Source: Enoplolaimus lenunculus (taxonomy: Eukaryota; Nematoda; Enoplea; Enoplida; Thoracostomopsidae). Taken from it: a DNA stretch of 64,000 nt. The position numbers and the translations under genes are program-made. Below are positions 27,245 to 39,291 of the stretch, in pieces. Within the stretch, counting starts at the first letter, position 1. Each line of letters starts with the position of its first letter. The stretch covers positions 186,001-250,000 of the forward strand of contig JASANG010000539.1 of the NCBI GenBank assembly GCA_030248215.1. The letters are read 5' to 3'. The notes under the pieces were generated by a model. That model searched no databases and had not been told where the DNA came from. It saw only the letters and a program-made list of their open reading frames with translations.

Positions 27245-29004
27245 ATTTGATTGGAGTCCGCCAAAATACAAGGTTGCATAAACGTCACTCAAATATACTG
27301 TCATTGGCTTAATGGAATAATTTTCAGTTTTACACTTTGACAACCTATAGCATCAGTATTTTTGACTAAATTTTAATATTAATTGTTTTATAGTTTTAAT
27401 TGAGAAATTTGGTCTAAAGAAATAAATATCAAGGCATCAATGTCTAAGCTACATTTATGCAACCTCCTGTAAATCTGTGCGACTGATTAAAGAGTTCTGT
27501 GGGAACGTTTAGAGAACATTGCACGCTGTGGGATCGGAGATTGGTTCGAGAAATGATTGTGGTTGAAAAAAATTGTGAAAATTTTAGCGTGTATGGTCGC
27601 TTATCTGACGTGTGATAATGTATTTTACTGCTTCAAAATAGGCGCTTGTTCAGAGGCTTAGTGCAAATGTAATACTTTTTGTTTAGTGTATGTATCGATC
27701 GAGTAGGTTTAAAGTGTTAGCATTTTCTAACCCAACTAAATGGACTGTGCTAAAAAATCGCCTGGCCCATCTTAAATTTAGGAGCCTACCGACGGAAAGG
27801 CCGGGAGATATAAGTCAAACAGCCTCCCACGCTTCCAGCCGCCTACCATATCTTAATTATAGGGGCCTGCCGATTTTAAGCCTAGAACACTGGTTGACTT
27901 ATAGAGGCTAGAAGGGTTATGCATAGGCATGGGATTAGGTTTAGGTATACGCTTATCTTTTGGTTTATGCAGAAGCGTGGGCTTAGGGTTAAACTTACGT
28001 TTAAAGAGTTAATAATTAATATAGGACAGTCACCTTAAGCGCATAATATGAAAACGTATTTCGGATTCTTTTGGTTTAACTTTAATGCTGGTTTGCTAGC
28101 CATAGAAGACATTTCGCTCAATAGATTCAGTGTCACCACAACTAATTTCATGAGATTTGTACGATGTTTCACTGAAACTCTTCATTCCGCGCTAAAAGTG
28201 TTTGAATCTTATCGCGTTGAATGAAAACACGGTTTTAGAACGCTGTGCATTGCAGCATATCTGTAATGAAAAATTGTGAGATATATACGTAATCGATACG
28301 TCATTTTGAGCGTAAAACCAACGTATTTCTATAACGGAAACGAAAACAGATTTTCACCAGAAACGGAAACGATATCCGGTTACACCCTCCTGATGTATAT
28401 ATATGTTAAATTTGAACTAAAATGTTTAAATTAGGTTTGCGCTTAGAATTTTGTCGATTAAACAGGCTTGAAACTGCATTATGTTACTTAATATTAACTG
28501 CAATTTCCAAATGCTATTTCACAGTGCTTTTGCTTTTGAAATGTCTCGAATTGGTCTGAACGACTGTTATTGTGTGATGCTGTGGCACTTCTAAAGAGAA
28601 AATTTTGGAAAATAAGCTTAATTCTGGCTTAGGTTTTGGCTTTAGCTAGGTACTTGTTCGATTTTCAATGATTTGGTTGGATAACATTAAGTCAGTTATA
28701 AGTCCATAATTACATGTTAAACTTGTAGGACTCTAGTTTTAGGCTATTTTTAAAATTGCCATTAATGTATATAGTAAACTTTAAATCCAAGTCTAAAATT
28801 TTCGATTCGAAATTTTCTCTCAACTAAACGACGTATGTTTAGTGCTAAATAAAATTGATTTGCGATTCAAGCCCGTTTCTCTTTCCAAGTGCTACGATTT
28901 GCTAGAGCATACAAACAATTGTCTAGTCATTTTATATATAAATAAATGCTTTTCAACCGAAGAGTTTCTTTCGAATTGTTGAAAAATTGACCCACCTGCA
29001 ACAA

Positions 29005-29256
29005 CACTATAAATTTCAGTTTTTTGATTTTAACTCAGAATGAGTTGAATCACTCAGTCTGAATTTGGACTATCAGAACTCAGAATTTTGAGTTGATTCA
29101 ATTCATTCTGAGTTAATTTATTAACTCACCCAGAGTCAACTCAACTGAGAGTGAGAATCAACTCAACTGAGAGTGAGTTAATGTTTACTGATATTAATTG
29201 AGAAATAACTAACTCACTAGCTGAATTGATTAATCAACTCATTGAAATTTACAGTG
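29005..29256. mobile_element. Fold-back element with GAGTTAA/GAGTTGA arms, copy 1
   Basis: Begins CACTATAAATTTCAG and ends CATTGAAATTTACAGTG. Arms consist of repeated AACTCA and TGAGTT words. Same plan as 49621-49874. It abuts the GC-rich minisatellite on its right. Confidence 0.6.
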
Positions 29257-29384
29257 AACGGTATAGAAGGTGTAAGGGTGGCGCTATTCTTGTAGTTGCG
29301 GCTTCGTTTGTCACCGTCAGTCGCCCTCCCATACGGTATTCGTGTGTGAGTAATTTGCGTACGATACTGCATGGTGACCCACGG

Positions 29385-29670
29385 CACCGGACGGTGACGG
29401 ACGGCGCCGGTCGATGACGGACGGCGCAGGTCGATGACGGACGGCGTTGGTCGATGTCGTACGGCGCCGGCCGATGACGGACGGCGCTGGATGATGACGG
29501 ACGGCACTGGATGATGACGGACGGGGCCGGTCAATGACGGACGGAGCCAACGATGACGTACGGCGTCGGTCGATCACGGACGGCGCCGGTCGATCACGGA
29601 CGGCGCCGGTCGATCACGGACGGCGCCGGTCGATCACGGACGGCGCCGGTCGATCACGGACGGCGCCAGA
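29385..29670 (+). repeat. GC-rich 20-bp minisatellite
   Basis: About 14 tandem units of GGTCGATCACGGACGGCGCC. The right half (about 29565-29666) is nearly perfect; the left half varies (GATGACGGACGGCGC and similar). Strong contrast to the AT-rich flanks. Apparent open frames through it (RRRSITDGAGRS repeats) are translation of the repeat. Confidence 0.85.
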
Positions 29671-30774
29671 CGTCATCAAATTTACCGCGCCATCCTTAAT
29701 GTGTTCTAATCAGTGTTGTGACCAGAACATAGTTTTTAATCAACGATAATCGTATGCAAAAATAATAATTACAAAAGCATTATAAGCTAATTTATCAAAA
29801 TAAATATACACAGAATGCACAGTAAAAGTTGCACAAGCGCACACCTATCGTTCCCGAAAATCCACAAATTTTTGTCCAAACCGTTATCTTCATACCCACC
29901 GGATGGCCGACGAATATTTCAAAAGGGGTTAGGCTGGCCTCCCCTGAACAAATTTACCCCCGTCGAAAGGTTTTAATCTCGCTTATAAGTTATCATAAAT
30001 ACATGTATGCTCCTTTTAAAAACATTTAACTTCCTAGCATATTGAGCTGACCCACAGAACTGCATGGAGCGACAGCATTGCTAGAAAATTTTGCACCGGT
30101 CCAATGACGTTCGTAAGCGCGTTCAAAAACTGATCCGCAGTTTCAGATACAAGAAGTTTAAGTAAAAAAAGCAAAGACAACCTCAAGGTGTAAAAAAAAT
30201 AAAATATATCATGTACTGTTCAGGTGTCGGCTTTTACTTCAATCTGTCGTTCTATATTGAGTTGCTTTTCAAATTAAAGAGAAACAACTGTATACTAAAG
30301 ATAAAGCTTCCGAAAAAATTTTAAAGTAATACTTTTAAAATTAGCCGGGTATTTCGCGAATATCTGTTCAACTAAACTTGGATTTGGTCTGCTTCAAAAA
30401 AATTTTAACCTCAAATATTTTTTGCCCGTTTGTAAACTGTGCGAAATTTTCGTATCCTTTTGGTAAAATGTTTTTGGCAATCTGTAACAATTTATACGTT
30501 TAATACTGTTGAGCCAGCTACGGATCTGCAACGATAAAATCGGAGCACTCTTGACTTCGCCTTGGCTGCGTCCGGAGATCACAAGTCCGATTATTATCGA
30601 ATCCCAACGTGGCGAAGCCTACAAATTGTTACTGCTGCCACCTCTGGATTAAAGTTTTCCAACTGTTTGAATGCATAAGTATATGTTCGTCCCGTTGGGC
30701 CAGATTTTATTGCAACGCAACAATCAAAACGTCTCCACAAGGATGTTCATAACTCTTGCGAGAATCATCTGTAC

Positions 30775-30954
30775 AGCCCATGTATAGAACAGGGCCGGAA
30801 CAGTAGTATAAACATATTCCTAAGCCTAAGCCTAAGCGCATGAATGAGCCTATTCCTAAATCTAAGCCTAAGCCTAAACCTAAGCAAAAAAATTAGTCTA
30901 AAACTTAAACTGACTCGATTATAGCCTCTCCGGAAAACGATTCGGCCCTGGGCC
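30775..30954 (-). mobile_element. TTAGGC-bearing inverted-repeat element, subfamily A
   Basis: Ends AGCCCATGTATAGAACAGG and ATTCGGCCCTGGGCC, the right end shortened. Two CCTAAG blocks with spacer GCATGAATGAGCCTATTCC. Flanks ATCTGTAC and GTTTGTAC share the last five bases and one other. Confidence 0.7.
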
Positions 30955-31799
30955 GTTTGTACTATGCCCTGCGCAAAATCTGACGCTTAAAAATGAAATA
31001 TACGACAACGTAACTGCTAGGGCGAACGAACCAAATCTCATACCCAAAAGAAACCGGCTCTAGATAGCACTAGAGAGTTATTTTCGGCTAACAAAGTAGC
31101 ATTTTCGGCACAACTCCGCCTCTCGTAGTGTTTTAATGTCATAGTTGCGTATACGCGAAGACGCGAATTTCAGAACACGTTTGTGAACACTGAAATTTCA
31201 CCAATGAACAAATCGATGCTTGAATGAATGTCGTAATAAAATTGTCAATTTTGCACGATATTGGAGATTTTGTGTTAAATACAACGATTATTTTGAAAAT
31301 GAAGCCAAGCGAGAGGTTGGTTTGATTGTACACGAACTGCAAGATGACAGTTCGAGTCGTAGTAGCTTTTACTGATCAAGAACGTAATATGAATTAATAA
31401 CGCTCAGTGCGCATGAAAATTTTGTTTAATATTAATAATTATGCCGACTTGCATACGAACTCAATAAAAGTGAACAGTTAAATAAATAAAAACTACTTAT
31501 TTTATAGTAAGGTTGCAGAATAACTGGTACGTAAAGCCGATAACGAGTGTGTCAACTACAAGATATATGTTGGATTGTGTTCGCATCGTTTCCAATTGCG
31601 CTAGTTACCACTCTGTGCAGTATAAACATCGATACAGTTGTATGCTCGTTCAAAACACGGTACTTGAAACCAAAGACAATTATAGTAGTTTGACGCTAAA
31701 AATATGGAAATAAAAAAAAAAGTAAAACAATTTACAAATAAATCTGACGCTGTTGCCATTAAAACTATTTTGGGTTGACATCTTTCGGTAGTGTCAAGA

Positions 31800-32130
31800 T
31801 GACGCAGACAGTCCCGTCTAACGGAAAATGTGTATCATTTCTGTCAGACGTGCCCCGGATGGATGGCCGCGGACGAAGATTATGAGGTGGACTATACTCG
31901 ACGCGCGGCACCGCGTGTCATGGTCAAAAAATTATTTTTAAGTAATGAGCGGTGTCACCCGGCACATTTAAAGTTAGTTTTGGTTGTGAAACGCGGCGAT
32001 GTACAGCTTTGTGCGGCACATGAAAGCATCGCGCAAAGCTTAGTGAGGAATCATTCTTTTCCAAAATTTCTAGACACAAAAAAAAGCCGCTTTAGTAGCG
32101 TTAAATTGAACCGTTCTGAATTGTAGGAGT
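31800..32130 (+). other. GC-rich patch of unknown origin
   Basis: CpG-rich stretch containing CGCGGCACCGCGTGTCATG, also nearly present in 49940-50180 (CGCGGCACCGCGTGTTTTATG). A 98-codon frame runs through it but has no recognisable motif. Best read as a dispersed GC-rich repeat. Confidence 0.3.
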
Positions 32131-32288
32131 TAAAACTGGTTTATATTGGGCATACCTACGCTCCCAAACTCCTGGTTATGCGTAGGCTAATTACTTTTCT
32201 GCCTGAGCGCTGTTACACTTGGACCGTTTAATTGGTTAATAGGGACGGATGAACGTGATATATTGATGTAAGTATATCAGAATGGTTA

Positions 32289-32734
32289 CTGTAGTGACCC
32301 GAAAAAGGGAGGAGACTGATATTTATTTCGCCTCTCCAGCGAGTACCCACCTTATTGTTCGGTATGTTCCGTTATTTATTTTTAATTCGCCCTCCGCCGT
32401 CGTTCGTTAACGATATATATCCGGTGTTGCAACCATCTGTTGAATTAAACGTTTATTTGTTTTGTATCAATACTTTGAGCGATAATGCAAGGTTATATGT
32501 AGACTTATAGGAATGTACTTTCTAAACTTAAGTATGCTTTAAAGTTTTGAGCTCAACTTTATTTGGTTTTGGAGTCATTTCTGCACTACAATTAGGGATA
32601 ATTGACATTTATGGACTCTAATTAGTGCTAATGGACTCTATCCGCTTACGACCTCTTATTGGGGTACGAACTTCTATTGATTGGGACTCAAAATAAGAAC
32701 CCCCTTATTACTCCCTCTTATTCGGGTCACTCAG
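32289..32734 (-). mobile_element. TA-flanked inverted-repeat element, CTGTAGTGACCC family, copy 1
   Basis: Left end CTGTAGTGACCCGAAAAAGG, right end CCTCTTATTCGGGTCACTCAG, TA on both sides. 446 bp with no coding capacity. Internal AAACGTTTATTTG and CGATAATGCAAGGTTATA segments are shared with 40446-40864, 46898-47446 and 48762-49198. Confidence 0.8.
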
Positions 32735-33299
32735 TAGCTTATTATATTTTCCAGTTTTAGCGTTTGGTATAAAAATTAGATCAATTAACAGTGATAACAA
32801 ACTAGTCATTTCCGAAGCATACGTAGTTGCTAGCCACTTATACAGGACTGCGGATCCTATCCCGATTACCAATCTAAAAACCAGACTCGTTGCCAAGATA
32901 TAAAATCAGCAGTCCTTCTGGTTCTGGAATAGGAATCTGAGTTTACTAGGCTTTACTAAAAATATACCTATGATCTAGAAACGAAATAGATTTTAGTCCA
33001 TGCATTGTAGGGTTTAATCCCTCAGACGCCTTACCTGGCAGCGTGCTTTCTACAAACACAATAGAGAAACTTACCGCATGATTTGGCTATTCGTCACATC
33101 GATCAAGATACGTTTGAACGAAACCCACACAACTGGTTGACATGGTGTCAATAAACACAAAGATAATACTGACAAGTACCGCACCACAATAAACCATTTT
33201 GCTGAAGAAATCATATTACCTCCGTTTGACACACCCACCATAAAAAAATTGGACATCACTCAAAATAGATCACCAAGTTCCTATTACCCCTAACCGCGT

Positions 33300-34823
33300 T
33301 TAACCTTCACAAACCGACGCTTCTTCGATAACAATTTCTACCGTCGAACATCCACCCTCAACAACGGTGCCTTGCTGAGCATTTATCCCTTGCCCATGAG
33401 TTACCGGTTCTGCTACTACAACTCCTGCTGATTCTGCTCCGGACCCAGAATACTGCTGTTGCGCTTTCAAATTGCGATAGCACGGATATTTCGGTGCGAA
33501 TTTTGTCGCTCCGTGCGCTTGTTCGCCGTGTCGACTCTCGCGTGTATCGTATTTGCCAAAATAACTTTCTTCAAACGTTGGATCAGGTAGCATTGGATAC
33601 TTTTGAGTGACCGGTGTAATTCGACGATTTTCAGGATACACTTCACGAGTCCCAGGGAGTGAAGGATGAGAGGTCCGTGACGGCGCACCGGCAGCACGGC
33701 CTTTGCTTGCGAGGCGTTTTTGTTCGGCCGTCGCCGCCACCATCTCAGAATCAGGCTGAGCCAACGGTGCAGCAGCGGATGGATTATTGTGAGTTGCATT
33801 ATTGCTCGCACAATGCCGATTGTATTCTTCGTGCATATGTAAATCAACCAACGGCACAGTCCCGATAAACAGCGGCGCAATAACAAGAAATCCAGTGTCC
33901 ACTTCGAATTCAAGACTATAATTAATATCGATCACTTTGCATTTGAGTAGCTTAGGCGGAACCGGCGGCACTTCAATGGGTTCGTTGTTCCAATCTTGTG
34001 CAGTCCGCGGTGGGACGGCGCCTTTTTCACGCTTTGATATCGTTGTTGTGATTTGTTTGTCTTCTTCAGTGCCCATAAAACTTTTCGCTCGATAGCAAAC
34101 ATGTTGTTTCATACGTGCAACGGTATACTTCAACGTGCGATTGCTATCGTTGAGTACACGCGCATTAATATAGATTGTTTCGCCTGGTACGTAGCCAGCT
34201 TTGACCAAATGTAAATTAACACGAATCGAACCAACTTTTCGCCAGCAGGTAACAACGTCAAATTCGTTATCTTCAATTTGTACCTCATCCCGAGCTGCCT
34301 TATGCTCGTTTAGGTCTTCAGTTTCAATTCCGATTACAGAAAATACTTGCGAACATATAATATCGAAATCCCACGGCCGTTCAAGTGTCGCAGTGGCAGT
34401 ATACCGAACATGGCCATAGTCGCCTTCAAAAGATGAAGGTAAATTTGCCGGAAGCGAGTACGCGAACGGAATTTCATGCCGTCCAGGTGGCAGAACCCGC
34501 TCTTGCGGCGTCCCGAACGCGTGCGTATACTCCGTATTAAATTGTTCACAAAAATACGGCTCTGAATCGGTATAATGCTGACGTGATTTGCCAGAATGCT
34601 TAGTCCAGTAAGTTTTCGCTTTCGCTTTGAGTTCGAGTAAAATTTCGTTTACTTTTTTCTGTTCTTTCAACTGTACAACAATTGTTCCGCTTACATCTTG
34701 GCCAGCATAAAAAACTCCATCTGTATTGTCAAATACAATATCAAACGCCTCAACTTTGACCATACTCTGTTTGCGTTTCGATGCTTTCAGTGACGATGTT
34801 GACGATGATAAATACAAGCTCAT
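33300..34823 (-). CDS. Alpha-arrestin (arrestin domain-containing protein)
   Basis: Trafficking adaptor of the ARRDC type, which links membrane cargo to ubiquitin ligases. 507 residues, one exon, ATG at 34823. Arrestin N domain about residues 22-165 with FDIVFDNTDGVFYAGQDVSG and PPGRHEIPFAYSLPANLPS followed by GHVRYTATATLERPWDFD. Arrestin C domain about 190-330 with KAGYVPGETIYINARVLNDS and DTGFLVIAPLFIGTVPL. The tail (331-507) is low-complexity and holds MLPDPTFEESYFGKY, which resembles the PPxYEES-type motif of insect and nematode relatives, but no true PPxY is seen, so contact with WW-domain ubiquitin ligases may be weak or different. Upstream lies a GC-rich imperfect tandem duplication (34843-35110). 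Absence of introns is notable. Confidence 0.92.
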   Translation of the reverse strand: MSLYLSSSTSSLKASKRKQSMVKVEAFDIVFDNTDGVFYAGQDVSGTIVVQLKEQKKVNEILLELKAKAKTYWTKHSGKSRQHYTDSEPYFCEQFNTEYTHAFGTPQERVLPPGRHEIPFAYSLPANLPSSFEGDYGHVRYTATATLERPWDFDIICSQVFSVIGIETEDLNEHKAARDEVQIEDNEFDVVTCWRKVGSIRVNLHLVKAGYVPGETIYINARVLNDSNRTLKYTVARMKQHVCYRAKSFMGTEEDKQITTTISKREKGAVPPRTAQDWNNEPIEVPPVPPKLLKCKVIDINYSLEFEVDTGFLVIAPLFIGTVPLVDLHMHEEYNRHCASNNATHNNPSAAAPLAQPDSEMVAATAEQKRLASKGRAAGAPSRTSHPSLPGTREVYPENRRITPVTQKYPMLPDPTFEESYFGKYDTRESRHGEQAHGATKFAPKYPCYRNLKAQQQYSGSGAESAGVVVAEPVTHGQGINAQQGTVVEGGCSTVEIVIEEASVCEG

Positions 34824-34842
34824 ATTGTGAGCCGAGGGCCGC

Positions 34843-35110
34843 GGCCCCGGGGTTGCCCGGGTATTTAGATATATACAATATATGTCGTGTTTCTGTGTGT
34901 CTTAACCGTTTATGTGTGTTCCGGTTTGTGTATGGTTACAGTTTTGGTTATATTTGTGTTGCCAAATATCATACTCGTCGACAAGGGGGACACTGGGTTT
35001 CCCGGGCTTACAGATATTTTCTGTGTGTAAGGTTCTATGAGTGTCCGAGGCTTTGTATGGTATTTTATATTTTAGATATATTTGTGCAGTTAACTATCAT
35101 ACCGGTCTCT
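34843..35110 (-). repeat. Imperfect tandem duplication upstream of the arrestin start
   Basis: Two diverged units, each with GGGTT(G/T)CCCGGG, TTTCTGTGTGT, TTTGTATGGT/TGTGTATGGT, ATATTTGTG and ATCATAC in the same order (about 34853-34975 and 34995-35104). The first abuts a GGCCGCGGCCCCGGGG palindrome 15 bp upstream of the ATG. Could be promoter or 5' untranslated sequence; function not shown. Confidence 0.5.
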
Positions 35111-35489
35111 CTACCCTGTGGGTGCCTGTTCATTCTGATGCTGGCTTGTGATTTGAGAACGCATGATTGGATACCAGATAGATCTGGTCGTTTCTATTCT
35201 ATGATACTCCTGGTTTAAGACCTGAACGGAACGCTTTGGCTATAGGCTGCGAGCTGGTGCAACTCCAGGTGCATGAATATTTAAGCATGGATATATATTA
35301 TCGAAATCACAGATTTTCTCTCGTTTTTCGTGGTGATTTAGGTAGGTTAAGTAGTTTTGCACGTACACTGCAGTTGATTGGTTCTATTTTTTCGTTGGTG
35401 ATACTAATTCATTAAATCCTGAGCTATTTTAGGTCAATTCGTTGCACACCAAACTTTCTTCCATGGTTGAAGCGTATGACTACTTGAAC

Positions 35490-35650
35490 AGTTGTTGTTG
35501 CTGTTGTTGTTGTTGCTGCTGCTTCTTATGCAGTTGTTGTTGTTGTTGTTATTATTATTATTATTATTGTTGTTGTTTGTTGCTGTTGCTTCTGCTGCTG
35601 CTGTTGTTGTTGTTGTTGTTGTTATTGTTGTTGTTGTTTGTTGCTGTTGT

Positions 35651-35705
<55 letters not shown>

Positions 35706-35707
35706 GC

Positions 35708-35777
<70 letters not shown>

Positions 35778-35779
35778 GC

Positions 35780-35813
<34 letters not shown>

Positions 35814-35876
35814 GCTGTTGCTGCTGTTGTTGTTGTTGTTGTTGTTGTTGTTGCTGCTGTTGCTGTTGTTGTTGCA
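35490..35876 (+). repeat. (TTG)n microsatellite with CTG interruptions
   Basis: Nearly 390 bp of TTG triplets, with CTG, TTA and TTC variants at both ends and long pure runs in the middle (for example 35668-35705). The minus strand is (CAA/CAG)n. Reading frames of poly-Leu, poly-Val and poly-Cys are products of the repeat, not a gene. Confidence 0.95.
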
Positions 35877-37637
35877 GGCGCTACTAGGTATGGTGTTGTT
35901 TGTGAGTTTTATTACTGTTGTTACCGTTACAGTTGCGGTTTCATAGCTAAATCTTATGCATTATATATCTATAATTTATATCTGGCTAAATACAGTTGTA
36001 CATATCCTGGCACGAGTTTATTGTTGGTTCGAAAATGGGGTAGCGACATAGTTACCATAAAGGTGTGTTTAAAAGAGGGTATATCGAGTGCCACACACAC
36101 GCAGCATTATCTCACCCAATAAAACAGCCAGCTAATACCAGGTCATACGTATATATTCCACACCGTATTTGTGTATTGTTCACTTTTGTTCGAACAAAAA
36201 ATATAAATGTTTGGTCATATTGTACTCTCTGCGTCACACTTGTCTCTCTCGTAGTCGTTTCAAGGTTTGTCTCACATAGTGGCATACCACCAGGAACGCA
36301 CACACCCTTCGAGTAATTTGCATAAGGTGAGAAAAATTGACTCAATGAACACTATATTTTACGATTTTTCAATTTCATCTCAATACTCAATATTTTAGCT
36401 GTTTTCTCAGCGCCAGCGGCCCCATCCAGTCTAAATTTGTTAATACGCCACTGCTCACATAGCCTCTGTTAGTTATAATAGGCCATTTGAGCGAAACTAA
36501 AACACCAGCATTGTGTAGGGCTTCGCTTTTGTCCTGGTGCATTGGTGCTTTCCTCTGCGTACACTGTGGGTACCTCTGTACTGGTTCAAACGTATATATT
36601 ATATGTTTATATATTATATTATTATATCCTTTTACTAGGCAACTATAAGCATACCCTTACCATTGCTTTTGAATATTGACCCGAGTATGCACGGGAATGG
36701 CACAGAGGCATAGCTAACGAAGAAAAAGAGGGTGACGACACTTGTTATAAGACTATTTCGCTTCAAAAAGAAAGTAGCCGAGGTCTTATTTCAGCTGTAT
36801 GATACGACTTTTGGAATAGACAAAGTTTACAGACATACTCTTATACTGAAACTTTCGATTGAAGTATATATACTCATAAAACTTTCATGTGGATGTATCT
36901 GAATTGAACGTGTAGCTTGGCTAATATATACACCAGATGGTATATACGGGCCAACGTCGAAAATTAGCCGGGGGTGTAAAAGTGCTTTAAGGTATAGCTT
37001 GTGTCGGTATAGCTAGGATTTCTGCTTGGCAGGATATAAGTAACATTTTTCAGCAAACAAATGTAGCGACTGGGAAATTTGCATTAAACTGCAGGAGGAT
37101 TCGGCGGATTATTCCAAATCCTGTAAAAGTGGTTTTATTCTTAGTCAGTCTAGAAATTCAAGGTGATCTCTATATCTCTTTGGTACACGACCATTGATCC
37201 TGGGTGACTTGAAAGCTGCTTGAATGCAGCACACAGCTAATCTGTCTATCAACCCGATTTGCCAACTGGGATATAATCTGGTACCGGTTGCGTGCAGGGT
37301 TTTGAATGTCGGCTGCTTCAAAGTTAGAAACATGTGGCTCAGGGCAGGGTTCACAATTGAATTATGCGCTAAATATACAGGAAAAATGTTTTTTTCAATA
37401 CTTTTTTCGTTGCAGACTCAATTTGTTGAAAAGCTTAGGCTCCTGGTGAAACTTTATTTCAATTTAACCATGCATACATAATAGTAATGGTAGGTTTTAG
37501 GGTTATATGTTTTTTGACAGTTTGGACCTGTAATCAAAGTAAATACATAAGTGTGCATGGGTTGAAGGACTATTACTGTTTTGACCTGTTCGTGAAAAAG
37601 TTATTGTTCAATAGACCGCCCTTAAATATACATCTAG

Positions 37638-37836
37638 AGGCCCATATTACTTTGAGGGAAAACCATTTTTTTCGCGGGTTGCAATAGGGTAAGCTTTAAC
37701 TTTTGACCATTTTTTGACTTAGGCTTTGGCTTAGCCTTATGGTAAAGTTATAGGCTTATCCTTACGCTGAGGCTTAGGGTTAGGTTTAGGCGCGAAGGAA
37801 TACTTACTGTTACGCCCCTCAAAGTAACATTAGCCC
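37638..37836 (+). mobile_element. TTAGGC-bearing inverted-repeat element, subfamily B
   Basis: Ends GGCCCATATTACTTTGAGG and CCCCTCAAAGTAACATTAGCC. Core hexamers (GACTTAGGCTTTGGCTTAG, GAGGCTTAGGGTTAGG) are diverged. Left part resembles subfamily A (GCAATAGGGTAAGC), so it looks like a mosaic. Confidence 0.7.
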
Positions 37837-39039
37837 ACATAGCTATAATTATATGTGTATTTATGTATTTAGGTCTTTATGTCTTTATGGAATGATTGCT
37901 TTTAAAATATAATATCAGTTAAAGCCCACTTGTATGTATGGGCTTCAAAATACTAAAAGTACGTTTATTTAACATAGTTCTTGCCATGAGAGTTGTATAA
38001 CCAGCATTACAATTTAAATTGCTAGATAATGCTGTTCTTACTTTATTTTCTTGGAAATAATCATTAACATATACACATTACATACCTGAAGTTAGTTTTA
38101 GACTCAAAATGAATTTGTAAAATCCTACGTCACATTGACTGTTGCCACTGAATGTATAACTGGTCATTTTCTTTGTTTCAGTCCGGAAGTAATTTTCCAA
38201 ATTTGAGGTCAAAATTAAACTCGTAATCATGAAACAATTCGACAGTGAGGGGTTCAACGAGAGAAATTTAGGTTTCAACATAATTGACACAACGATTGCT
38301 TGCTGGTTTGGCCTTCAAATCTAACTATACAACATTGTTGGTTTCAAATTACCAAATGGAGTATATATGTCTCAACGGCTCGGCGTTATTTAAGACGCTA
38401 AAACTGACAGTGTCGAAGTTAGCGCACCTACAACTAAAATAGCGTTGCCTTATTATTAGACTTTAGTCGTAATTGTTCAACCGTTTATAAGCGCAAAACA
38501 AGACGACGTTCGAGTCATTTTGAAATCCAATAGAAATTGTTTAAAATTGAACACATATAAAAGTACCCAAGTATATTTTAGTGCCAATTTCACCAAAAAT
38601 ATTGTTTTGGTCAATAGGGCTCGTTGCCAGAACGGAGCCAGAAGGAAACAACCACCTAACAATTTTTGACCCTCCCAGAAATGTTTTGACCCCGATTGCT
38701 ATTTCAAACTGATGTCTTTCCTAAAGTGGTTTGTCCTCTCATAGCAGGTTGGCCTGACCACAGATGTGTGGTAAACTGAGTACGGATGCTTACAGGTGTA
38801 CAAGGCTTGGAAATAGCGAAAAAAGGTGTTGCTGACGAAATGTAATTGTGAAATTCTGCTGGCTAAAATAAATACACTCTAGGTATGCAGTTTTGTATTG
38901 TACACAGCCTAAACCGATAAATTTTTAAATATGAAGACTGCTAAGCAATTTCTTAAAATTCCAACGAAACATCGAACACGTCCCATCTGACAACGCTCTA
39001 CAATACGATTTGTGGCACTCAAATTGTTTCTAAAGCCCT

Positions 39040-39291
39040 ATTCACACGTGCAAGTTTTTACTGCGAGAATTTGCAGCTACAAACTGCACGCTAAACTTGC
39101 ATTTCTTCATCAGCCAATGAGAACACGGTTGCAATAAATTCAGTGAACTTGCATGGTTACATGTGACCTAAATTCATAGCTACGATTTTAATTGAATTAT
39201 TTGCAGCTGCGAAGTTTTTCGAACTGGATTTTAGACAAAACTTACAAATGCAAGTTGCAGCTGCAAGTTCTCGAAGCAAAAACTTGCACGT
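39040..39291. mobile_element. Fold-back element with TTCACACGTGCAAG ends
   Basis: Left TTCACACGTGCAAGTTTTTA and right complement (AAAAACTTGCACGTGTGAA) pair; further CTGCAGC/GCAGCTGC-like words repeat inside (TTTGCAGCTACAAACTGC, GCAAGTTGCAGCTGCAAG). About 250 bp, no coding capacity. Confidence 0.65.

Larger units (their letters stand above)
27245..33299. other. Intergenic, repeat-bearing
   Basis: No supported gene. A worn TTAGGC relic lies at about 27760-28010; 28340-28390 is GAAACGGAAACG-rich. Then the GAGTTAA fold-back (29005-29256), GC-rich minisatellite (29385-29670), a subfamily A element (30775-30954), a GC-rich patch with a 98-codon frame of unknown meaning (31800-32130) and a TA-flanked element (32289-32734). 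On the minus strand 32740-33260 shows a few exon-like hydrophobic stretches with splice-like borders (GCG/GTAAGT near 33076) that I cannot assemble. Confidence 0.45.

Noticed and set aside
26976-27281. A 101-codon frame (SHFERNCFCLQEVRPDPE...)
   Set aside because: Wrong frame over exon 3; the spliced frame gives the Kunitz-like cysteine pattern.
29217-29749. Arg/Ser/Ala-rich frames on both strands
   Set aside because: Translation of the 20-bp GC-rich minisatellite.
32708-33259. Small hydrophobic minus-strand gene downstream of the arrestin
   Set aside because: Hydrophobic frames and a GTAAGT donor are present, but no start-to-stop model stays open and part overlaps a mobile element end.
35442-36122. 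Long poly-Leu, poly-Val and poly-Cys frames
   Set aside because: Translation of a TTG microsatellite; no protein-like sequence outside the tract.
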